From contig NW_008708117.1 in NCBI RefSeq assembly GCF_000327385.1, forward strand, positions 63,699 through 127,698: a stretch of DNA of 64,000 nt, in the 5' to 3' direction. This stretch comes from Lottia gigantea. Its lineage: Eukaryota; Mollusca; Gastropoda; Lottiidae. Below the pieces are notes generated by a model that worked only from the letters and a program-made list of their open reading frames with translations, made no database searches and had not been told where the DNA came from. Every line of letters begins with the position of its first letter. Position 1 is the stretch's first letter. This document shows, in pieces, positions 56,143 to 64,000 of the stretch. The position numbers and the translations under genes were made by a program.

Positions 56143-58730
56143 TTAAACTTGACAGTCTCTCTCCTGGGTAGATGCATTAGGGAAATCTTGAAAGGTAAAG
56201 GATTCATCGGAAAGCGAGTCAAATAGTAAACATAGCACACTTTCTGGAGCATAAGAGAAAAGAAGACAGCTAGCAGCAGCAATGCATAATTGTTTACATT
56301 CAGCTAAAGTGTCAGCTAAATATATATCGATCAATGGTAACAGAAAAACTGTACAATCATTTAAAACAAAAGCCGTCCCACAATCGGTAAAATTTCTATC
56401 AATATATTGCTGGTCAGTGCATTCGTCTTCGGTGACGCCACTGAGAGTGGCCGCTTTTTCTTCTGTTACCAATAATATTTTGGATACTAAAAAACAATCT
56501 GTAAAAAAGAATGGAAATATAAAAAAGAGGCTTCGTACAGTGGTAGGACAGATAACAATGACACATACTGTAGGTATTATTTATCAGTGGTGTATGTGCT
56601 GATTAAGACCAACAATTGACCAATTAAAAAGGCAATTGTTCATTGAACAAAGGGTGATTGCAAGAGGTACTTGTTTCACTAAAAGAATGGTAATTGCTCG
56701 CTGAAAGGATGGACTATATTTTTCAACAATATAGACTTTCAAGTAGTGTGATACCACTGAAATTTTCTTTCTCTTCTCATGCACACCAGAGTTAATCAAA
56801 ATATTATTTTCATTGGTAAATGTTTAATTGCAAAACATCAATATCAAAGTACTCTTACCTTCACAATTACCATTAACTTCAAAGATTCCCAAACTATTAC
56901 ATTTAACATTTCCCATTCCTTTAAATCCTGCATTACAAGTAAATGTGTATTCTGCACCCAATTCTCTTGAAGTTATATTAGTGTCGAGAGTACCATTCTG
57001 TATAACTGGGTCGTCTTTACACAGATCCAGTATTTCTGCCAAGTAGAAAAATACATCATTTTGATTAAAATTTGTATCAGCAATACGTACTTGTGGCAAC
57101 ACTAACAGAAACAACTTATACTAAGCTCCAAAATGGTATACATGCATATTATTAAATCATATAAATAACTAATGAAATGGGTTACCGCTTACTGGAAGAA
57201 TGGTAACTGTTGCATTCAAAGAAAGGTAGTTGCTTACTGAAAGATTGGTAATTGCCTTGGTTGAAATGGGCAATGCTTAACAACAATACAGACGTTCTTA
57301 TCGGTAACTGTAATAGTATTGTGTTTCGCGCCTGTACTGTTTTCTTCTCATGGACACGAGAGTCTGATAACCGCGAAATATTATTTTAATTGCAAAAAAA
57401 ACCAAAAAATAACGTAAACTTACTTTCACAATTACCATTAACTTCCCAAATTCCAAGCTTATTACATTTTACTTTTCCCATTCCTTTAAATCCAGCATTA
57501 CATGTAAAAGTATATTTTGCATCAAATTTTCTTGAAGTTATACTAGAGTCGAGAGAACCATTTGGTATAACCGGATCGGCTTTACATTGTATTTCTGTTA
57601 AATAAACAATTAAATCATGTTAATTAAAATTCGTATCAGCAATACGTACTCGCAACAGTGGAAATAGTGGTACATGTTCATTACCAATTGTGATACATGC
57701 TTTTTATCATGTTATGATAATTTAAAGTTCGCATCTTCTTCCGGCAAATTTCGAATCTTTCACGTCTATTGTTTAACCATTATGTTCATATTTTTGTCCA
57801 TCAACGAATAGATACCGTGGTTGTGATCATATTTAAAGTTATTAAGTAATTAGAATACTACCTCTAGAATGGTCATTCAATTAGAAGTCTCCAACTTGGT
57901 CAACAATTAGTGTATATGCATCAGTTGGACTTACCCGGTGACGTGAGAAAAGAATAGAATCTCTATATAATATGATAATCCATTAAACTAAATGATTATT
58001 GAAACACACTTCTAAGCATGATTCAAAATTACTGTATTCAACGAGTTATTACTTAGGTTTATGGATTTATTGGATTATAGACGGATTCTGTTGTATGACA
58101 CTAGGCAAATCCACTGATGAAGAAAGACTCATTCCAGCCAAGTTTAAAACTTTCAATTTTTTGGTCATCTTAAGTTAATTTAATCTTTTAATATGATGTA
58201 AACTCTTCTCACCTTCACAAATGACATTTGGAAGCCACGACCGACGTCGACAGACACCAGAAACCTTCAACTTGTACCCAAGGTTACATTCATACCTTAT
58301 ATTTGTCCGTCCATTTTGTAGCACATTTCCATTAGCTAGAAAAGGCAGACGTCGACACCCTGAAATGAAAATAAAATAATAAAAAATGTTGATGCACTTT
58401 TTATTCACATTTGGGAGTGCCTGTACCTCAGCTTATCACAGGTGAAAAAGAAACATATTTTCAGATGCTGGAAGCTCCTTTCTTTATATCGCCAATCATC
58501 AGATGCGCTGCTCATGTTGATGATTTAATTCGGACCCTGCATAATTCCTTTGCTCTACAATACGGGCACTAATTTGGATTTTTTACTTAGAACCTACCCA
58601 TATTTACATCTAATCAGCATTGGCTAAATAAAAACTTACGTTTTTGTCTATTGCTGGAACTTGACGCTTCAGCAAAATGTATACCAGCTAAGGCTATGAC
58701 AACGAAAACTATCTGTAGAATTACTCGCAT
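56143..58730 (-). CDS. Secreted sushi/CCP protein with PAN/apple-like C-terminus (complete host gene)
   Basis: Five exons: 58640-58730, 58213-58359, 57424-57594, 56859-57035 and 56143-56498. All introns are GT-AG and all junctions phase 1; the sum is 942 nt, 313 residues plus stop, with no break. Exon 1 is a signal peptide (MRVILQIVFVVIALAGIHFA, then EASSSS). Exons 2-4 each encode one sushi/CCP module with four Cys: CRRLPFLANGNV to NVIC; CKADPVIPNGSL to VNGNC; CKDDPVIQNGTL to VNGNC. Exon 5 has LAECKQLCIAAASCLLFSYA and VLCLLF, a PAN/apple-like Cys pattern. Secreted CCP proteins act in complement-like recognition, adhesion or extracellular matrix; which applies here is unknown. CCP2 and CCP3 and their following introns are clearly related, indicating tandem exon duplication. 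No transmembrane segment, so it is likely released. Confidence 0.85.
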
Positions 58731-58770
58731 TGTTACGACTTGTTGACACGATAGCCGATATTCCTCTTGT

Positions 58771-58780
58771 CTATTTATAG
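58771..58780 (-). promoter_or_regulatory. TATA box of the sushi-domain gene
   Basis: ctataaatag on the minus strand, about 40 bp before the start codon at 58730, leaving room for a very short 5' UTR. Confidence 0.7.
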
Positions 58781-58927
58781 AAATATACCATGCATAAGAG
58801 ACAAAAGGAAACCCAGAGTCTCAGTTAGTTAGAATTTGGCGGAATTTGTCTCTATTTTTAGGTTTTTTCTGACCGGAATTATACAAACACCGTTTGTTAT
58901 GATTTTATAAACAAAACCGGTCGATTA

Positions 58928-59482
58928 TATTTTTATACGCCCACATGGTGTGGGTGTGGGGTGTTATTGCCGTTGATTTAGTATAAACGCGTCAAATTTG
59001 CCTTGTCGGTGCGATAGAGACTACAGTTTTTATCTGATCTTGATGAAACTTGGTATGCATGTATATATTTATGAGATCTCGGTCAAGTTCGAAATTGGTG
59101 ATAATTGGACTTCCGGATTTGGAGTTATTGCCCTTGATTTAGTAAAAACGCGTCAAATTTGGCTTGAAGGCACAATAGAGACTACAGTTTTTATCCAAAC
59201 TAGATGAATATTAGGTATGTATGTATAATTAATGAGATCTCGATCAAGTTAGAATTTGGTAATAATCGGATGAACCGTTTCAGAGCTAATGCCCTTGTGT
59301 GTACGTCGATGAGACATTGTCCATGTTTGATAATTTGATAAACTGTTTCAGGGTTTTGCCTTGACTTATAGATGACTTTAAGATTATTTGAATATTCATT
59401 ATTAAGCCACTAAAGATTTTGTTATCATTTCTGACAGCTGGTTATGGGCGTATGTTACCGTGCCTGGCAAGGTATCTTTAAG
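58928..59482 (+). repeat. atacgccca repeat, second copy
   Basis: It starts tttatacgcccacatggtg, has two internal units of about 165 bp beginning cgcgtcaaatttg (58988 and 59149) with gagactacagtttttatc and gagatctcg, and ends gggcgtatgttaccgtgcct then ggcaaggtatcttta. The ends match 15465 and 16262, but the internal units are a different family from those at 15529-15980. It lies about 150 bp upstream of the sushi gene promoter. Confidence 0.65.
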
Positions 59483-60070
59483 GGTATAAAAGTAATGTAT
59501 TTATTGGTTTAAATTACCCCTCAATTGAATTCTAAACATGGCACATTGTTTATTCATCCGAACAGTTTGATGCCCATTCGTAGAGCATTTCAAAAATATT
59601 CCAGGCCATACTGATTTATTTCGTCATGGCAGTCGCAAGTTGAGTTTGATTTGAACAGCAAAGGGGAATTAGGCGCAAAACCGTCTTCCAAGCCTGTGTG
59701 AACAGCAATGAGTTGTTATCCTTGCGATATTGGAACATTCATTTTGACTGTTTTACTGCCAACATTTAATAACTGTTTCGGAGAAACCAACAATGCTTCA
59801 TCAATGTACATTATTGGTCAGCCTTCAGCACAATATTGTTTTTTTTTTTGTGTATTTAGAAGCTCCAACGTCAATAAGATTGACAGATATAATCAAATTA
59901 TTAAATTTTAACTTATTGTGAATAAACCAAGTGGCATACAATTTTTTTTATTTTAGATTGTCCAAGTGTAGAAGTCATAGTTGAGGAAGCATTTCATAAT
60001 AAAGAATGGCACTGGGTGTCTAAAAGAGAAAGCACTGCTCAATAGCACACACTAAATAGAGAGGCAGACA
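59483..60070. other. Unassigned stretch
   Basis: The minus strand has an open run at about 59590-59720 (HTGLEDGFAPNSPLLFKSNS, then TCDCHDEINQYGLEYF) followed downstream by aataaataca. It could be the end of an unrecognised gene or LINE. I cannot identify it. Confidence 0.3.
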
Positions 60071-60074
60071 TAAT

Positions 60075-60390
60075 ATAAAAAAACATTAAACAAAAAGTTA
60101 AAATCTCTGGTCTTTAGATTTCTTTATTTATTTTCATTGTGCTGCGTTTCATGTTGTCTTTTAGGCATAATCAAATATAAAACAAAAAGTTAAAATCTCT
60201 GGTCTTTAGATTTTTTCATTTATATTTCCATTGTGCTAGTGTTTCATGTTGTCTTTTCGACGTAATTAAAAAAACATAAAACAAAAAGTTAAAAGCTCTG
60301 GTCTTTAGATTTTTACATTTATTTTCATTCATTGTGCTAGTGTTTCATGTGGTCTTTTCGACATAATATAAATAACATAATACAAAAAGT
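60075..60390. repeat. Tandem repeat, about 95 bp, three units plus partial
   Basis: Units start at about 60082, 60176 and 60271 with aaacaaaaagttaaaa, then ctctggtctttagattt and cattgtgctagtgtttcatg; a partial unit starts near 60374. An inverted copy of part of the unit lies at 60553-60594. Confidence 0.8.
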
Positions 60391-60552
60391 ATTTCCGGAC
60401 TAACCCTCAGCCCAGCCGGTCTCAAAACTACCTCATTTATTTTTATTGTAATGTTATGTGTATATATTTGCTTGTTTAGTCTAAACCATTTCTACTTGTT
60501 TTTTTTTACAAACCAGCTGTTATGAGTATGATTTTATAGCTATTCGGCACAA

Positions 60553-60594
60553 TGAATGAAAATAAATGTAAAAATCTAAAGACCAGAGCTTTTT
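60553..60594. repeat. Inverted copy of the 95-bp unit core
   Basis: aatgaaaataaatgtaaaaa, then tctaaagaccagagctttt, is the reverse complement of 60286-60327. Confidence 0.8.
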
Positions 60595-60915
60595 CGTCCA
60601 GTCAACATTGCTCCTTCCGCCCCTTCTTAACCACGAAATTTTACTATCTTTTAATGTAGTTTTAAAGAAAATTGAAATATTATTTTATTGTAAAATTTAA
60701 TTCCTATTAACGGCATTCTGTTTGTTGGTTTTTTTTTGGGGTTTTTTTTTTTTTAGTTTTTGTGTTTTATATTTCATTCTTTTTCAACGACCGGGTAAAT
60801 TCAGAGAAAGAGGATATCGAGACCTGGTGATTTACAAATCAGGAGACTAATGGTGTGTCCACACTTTCAACATGTCCTTCAACTTGCATAACAACATTAA
60901 CACGTTCATGTCATC

Positions 60916-61020
60916 ATGTTCCCCAACATGTCAAATTGTTTTCCATCATGTTATCCAACATGTCAAATTGTTTTCCATCATGTTATCCAACATGTCAAAT
61001 TGTTTTTCAACATGTTCCCA
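60916..61020. repeat. 32-bp tandem repeat, about three units
   Basis: Each unit contains aacatgtcaaattgttttcc followed by atcatgttatcc. Degenerate matches (aacatgt, catgtt) extend to about 60870. Confidence 0.8.
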
Positions 61021-61629
61021 ACATTCCTGATTCCAATACTTTGTTGGGGAATTGTTGGTAAAATGCCGCAAAAAAAATTGCCAAAGTATTTTTGGTTCAA
61101 ATTTGTTGGAATGAGTTTGTGTATATATTAAAAATGTTGACCAGTGTATACAGAGGAAAAACTGTAGACTGAAATCAAATGTTATTTTGATGCCATTTTG
61201 ACCTTTTCCGTGGGCCATTTTGACCAATTTTAAGGGGCCATTTCAACTAATTTTGGGATCATTTTGGTTAGGTGCAAAATTTGGATCTCTGGGGCCCTGA
61301 AGTACCCCAGGAGGTCAAATTTGAGTTTTTTATACATATTTTTCAAATTATCAATAAATGTTATAACCATATCAAGTTAGCTACTTTTGAAATCTTGACC
61401 AATTGATCAATAATTGAAACAAAGCAGATACACTATGCTCATCCCTAGATCACAACCCGACCCTTATGTAGTATTCTAGATTATAGGTTTGGCTTGAAGC
61501 CAGGATGACCTTCGCATATCTGAATTATCATCTTGAATAATGGATTCGGTCAAAAGGAGTCTTTATAAAGTATTTTGTCATATTAGTTGTGATGTAGTAG
61601 CCACTTTTAATTCTGTTTAAATCAAGCCA
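61021..61629. other. Unassigned stretch
   Basis: Contains ccattttgacc and ggggccattt motifs (61195-61260). No gene was recognised. Confidence 0.35.
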
Positions 61630-62065
61630 TTTTTATACGCCCACATGATGTGGGGGCGTATATTGCCGTAACCCATGTCCCGTCGGTCCACAATTGCTCG
61701 TAAACACTCTATAAGACACAATTCTTGACGGATTTTGACAAAACTTGCCGTAAGTGTTAGTAATCACCTATGGATGAACCCCATTGAAAATCAGAAGAAT
61801 TGAAAAATACTTAGTATGAGTTATTGCCCTTGTTCTTGGAAATTTGTTCAATTTCTAGCTTGTAAACCCTCTAGAAGGCACAATTTTTGACGAATTTTGA
61901 AGAAACTTGATGAAATTGTTTATTATTGCCCATTGATGAACCCTATCGAAAAAAAAACCAAATGTTTTATAGGAGTCATTGACATCGTTCATGAAAACCC
62001 TTTCAAATTTTAGCTCTTAACCACTAAAAGGTACAATTCTTGCCGAATTTTGACAAAATTTCGAA
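61630..62065 (+). repeat. atacgccca repeat, third copy, 3'-truncated
   Basis: Start tttttatacgcccacatgat, then units beginning ctcgtaaacactctataaga (about 61690) and cttgtaaaccctctagaagg (about 61858), of the same internal family as 15529-15980. The ggcaaggtatcttt end is absent; it passes into a Crypton-like exon. Confidence 0.65.
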
Positions 62066-62068
62066 ATA

Positions 62069-62453
62069 TTATTCAGTATGTTCTTTTAATGTCCCGGAAG
62101 CACCATCACTTGATTCCTTACCAACATCAGCAGCACTATCATCTGAGCATTTCCTTCGTTTATTTTTTAATTGATCCTCAGATGTCCGTTTATATACTCT
62201 CACGGCGTTTGAACGATGGCCGGTGTTTTCCCTTATCAGTTGGTCGTCAATCCCGGCATTATAAAATCGCGTTGCTGCAGTAGCTCTGAGTGAATGGTTT
62301 GAAAAATTGCCAGAAAATCCTGCCCTGGAACACATGTCTTTCACTATATTCTGTAGAGTGTGGATGCCAATTAGGTTAGATGTGTACCAATCATTTCCTT
62401 TGTGGAACTTTCTGGGTTGCAGGTAAAGAGCGTCATTCTTACAATTACTGGCT
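62069..62453 (-). pseudogene. Crypton-type tyrosine recombinase, last exon
   Basis: Reading from the acceptor ttgatattacag (62454-62465): ASNCKNDALYLQPRKFHKGN, NLIGIHTLQNIVKDMCSRAG, then NHSLRATAATRFYNAGIDDQ, LIRENTGHRSNAVRVYKRTS and a Lys/Ser-rich end with stop at 62069. HxLR, TGHR and the Tyr in VYKRTS match the C-terminal catalytic residues of Crypton/KCTD1-like tyrosine recombinases. The frame is clean over 127 codons. Earlier exons were not found, so it is a partial gene or element; a host domesticated gene is possible but less likely here. Confidence 0.7.
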
Positions 62454-62604
62454 CTGTAATATCAATAAAAAAAGTAGTCTGATTTTTCAGTAAAAAATTT
62501 GGGAAGGTACTCTTATTAATAAAAACTAGACCATAATCTAGATAAATGTATATCTTACCATATATGAAACTATATAACCCCAAAATCATTTTTGAAGAAT
62601 GTTT

Positions 62605-62847
62605 TTAGCTTTCGGGGAAGGGAGGGTTTGATCCCCCCAAATGTACAGGCCTGGGGTGGAGCAGACACTTTATTTAGAAATTAGGATTAAGGGTCTTGAT
62701 ATTGGGTTTTCTTCTGTTCTTATTCTGATCTGAAATTAGAAAAAATAACTGGCCCGATGGACGAGAAGTATAGTATCTGTTATGTACTGATTGTTTTTAG
62801 TTTACTATGAACAATATTATCATTTAAGTTCTTATTTTTTGAATATG
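62605..62847 (+). repeat. Dispersed repeat, inverted partner of 46135-46300
   Basis: cggggaagggagggtttgat, aatgtacaggcct, gtggagcagacactttattt and aagttcttattttttgaata match in order. About 75 bp (62712-62785) is extra relative to the partner. Confidence 0.7.
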
Positions 62848-62864
62848 CAACTATCATTTTCTGC

Positions 62865-64000
62865 TTATAGACATGGGAATTTCTCTTGAAGGCTCTTATA
62901 GTGGGCATGAACTATCTTGCTTGCTCGATTGCTGGTTGTATTAAACGGGGCAACAAAGGGTGCTATGCCTACATTATGATGAATACGTAGTCCTATAGGT
63001 CTTGCTGTATTCAATGTCTCAATCCAATGGGCTTCCCTAGATTTACGGAATCTGGTAGTTTCAACCTCGGGCAAGTCAATTTCTATCCGCTCAATTGGGA
63101 TTAGGGCTAGATCGTCTATTGAATGGTCGTCGAGGTTGAAATGATTAGAAACAGGCTTGTCTTTCTTTAATTTGATGTCTGACCTATGAGCATTAAAGCG
63201 AGTTCGTAAATTATTCTTAGTTTCTCCTACATATTGTTTGGGGCATTTCTTGCATGAAATTAAATATATTACATTCGAATGTTCACATGTTAGATGTTCC
63301 TGGATCGGGTACCTTTTATTCGTAGAGTTGCTTACAAAATAATGAGTTTCGGATATAAAGGGACATGTTTTGCATCTACTGGACAAACATGGAGTACTTC
63401 TTAAACCTGGAGGTTTTATGTTTCGTAAAAATCGTTTATAGTACCCACGCTCTTTCAGTTTTGAGAAAACAATCGTACAGGCTTGGTTGAAATCAGAAGA
63501 TCTTGTACAAATTCGATGAAATCGTAAAACTTGTGACTTAATTATACCAGAAAAGGTATGTTTTGGGTGAAAGGAGCTCTTGTGCAAGAGTTGATGAGTA
63601 TCAGTTTCTTTGAAATACACTTTAATATCCAGTTTATTTGTTTCTGCTATGGAATCTCCCTTAAAGACTGTGGTATCGAGAAAGTCTATGCTTTTGTCAC
63701 TCACGTTTGCGGTAAGTTTGATAGAAGGATGGTGGTTGTTGAGAATTTCAAAGAATTCCCAAAACTGTTCGATAAAAGTCCAAACCATAAAAATGTCATC
63801 CAAAAAGCGTCCGTAAAAAAGTGGGTCAAATGGACAGAGGGGCAACACCTCACGTTCCCACTCTGCCATGAAAAGGTTTGCGTACGAAGGGGCGAATCGT
63901 TTGCCCATTGCTGTCCCTGAAGTTTGTAAATATGTTTTACCATTAAATGTGAAATCGTTTCGACTAAGACAAATCTCTAAAAGCTGTAGAATTGCATCGT
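62865..64000 (-). CDS. Penelope-like element, RT C-terminal part plus GIY-YIG endonuclease (partial)
   Basis: The frame enters from the window edge (LQLLEICLSRNDFTFNGKTY, then LQTSGTAMGKRFAPSYANLF, an RT motif) and runs without a break to the stop at 62865. RT catalytic box FYGRFLDDIFMVW (about 63810), then LTANVSDKSIDFLDTTVF. A C-x-x-x-C-x-x-C linker (CLSSRCKTCPF) leads into GIY-YIG endonuclease text NVIYLISCKKCPKQYVGETK, NLRTRFNAHRSDI and HWIETLNTARPIGL. This domain order (RT then GIY-YIG) is typical of endonuclease-bearing Penelope elements. At least 378 codons are open, so the copy may be young. The upstream part lies outside the window. Confidence 0.9.
   Translation of the reverse strand, partial: DAILQLLEICLSRNDFTFNGKTYLQTSGTAMGKRFAPSYANLFMAEWEREVLPLCPFDPLFYGRFLDDIFMVWTFIEQFWEFFEILNNHHPSIKLTANVSDKSIDFLDTTVFKGDSIAETNKLDIKVYFKETDTHQLLHKSSFHPKHTFSGIIKSQVLRFHRICTRSSDFNQACTIVFSKLKERGYYKRFLRNIKPPGLRSTPCLSSRCKTCPFISETHYFVSNSTNKRYPIQEHLTCEHSNVIYLISCKKCPKQYVGETKNNLRTRFNAHRSDIKLKKDKPVSNHFNLDDHSIDDLALIPIERIEIDLPEVETTRFRKSREAHWIETLNTARPIGLRIHHNVGIAPFVAPFNTTSNRASKIVHAHYKSLQEKFPCL

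Noticed and set aside
56282-57605. Plus-strand ORFs opposite the sushi gene exons
   Set aside because: They are antisense shadows of the Cys-rich exons; the minus-strand exons have splice sites and an exact 942-nt reading frame.
59590-59720. Possible minus-strand coding stretch with TCDCHDEI
   Set aside because: Too short and no family recognised; kept only as a note in the unassigned stretch.
37430-61020. CRISPR-like arrays
   Set aside because: Tandem arrays at 37430, 60075 and 60916 have no unique spacers between units, and the DNA is eukaryotic.
1-64000. tRNA or rRNA genes
   Set aside because: No stretch with a convincing cloverleaf with A and B boxes or rRNA similarity was recognised by reading; a covariance-model search would be needed to exclude them.

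Overview
The window is animal nuclear DNA: AT-rich, with spliced genes (GT-AG introns, TATA box, AATAAA signals) and a very dense, nested layer of transposable elements. The repeat content (motifs such as gagttatctccc and atacgcccacat, RNase H-bearing I-like LINEs, Tx1-like LINEs, Penelope, DIRS, MULE, Harbinger and Crypton pieces) points to a lophotrochozoan, most likely a mollusc. That assignment is inference, since no species-diagnostic gene is present. One 50-base assembly gap (41729-41778) is present.

Layout. 1-24140 is a mosaic of two LINE families (Tx1-like and I-like), a composite repeat R with an 83-codon exon-like ORF (two tandem copies at 302-4960 and one inverted copy at 19677-22100), a MULE transposase fragment, a degraded multi-exon gene of a transposase-like family (10571-13470), and a Polinton fossil. 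The first 2.7 kb is an inverted copy of 19677-22394. 24141-26720 is a decayed multi-exon gene of a second unnamed family. A DIRS fossil follows. 30344-36024 is a full-length, young I-like LINE with perfect 13-bp target-site duplications, sitting inside an older relative. 36346-36825 is the C-terminal part of a MULE transposase and 37430-37910 a 45-bp minisatellite. 41271-44520 is an undescribed TIR-bounded element rich in nuclear-receptor-like half sites. Its partial inverted copy (46650-47695 plus 50914-51240) has been split by an apparently functional PIF/Harbinger transposon (47696-50913), which has an intact spliced 443-residue transposase and an antisense MADF-type partner gene whose intron contains transposase exon 2. 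Between the two arms lies a decayed gene with a Gln-Asn-Arg-Asn motif (DUF7869-like). A second, 3'-truncated I-like LINE (51692-56099) ends against the 3' UTR of the only clear host gene.

That host gene (56113-58780, minus strand) is complete: TATA box, signal-peptide exon, three sushi/CCP exons all in phase 1, and a PAN/apple-like C-terminal exon, encoding 313 residues with no break. It probably encodes a secreted adhesion, complement-like or matrix protein. The right end holds more atacgccca repeats, short tandem arrays, a Crypton-type tyrosine recombinase exon and a Penelope-like element that runs off the window.

Strongest leads: the Harbinger element with interleaved antisense genes and a paralogous empty site; the TIR element with its two motif systems; the conserved exon in repeat R; and two transposase-like families that share a similar acid-residue layout.
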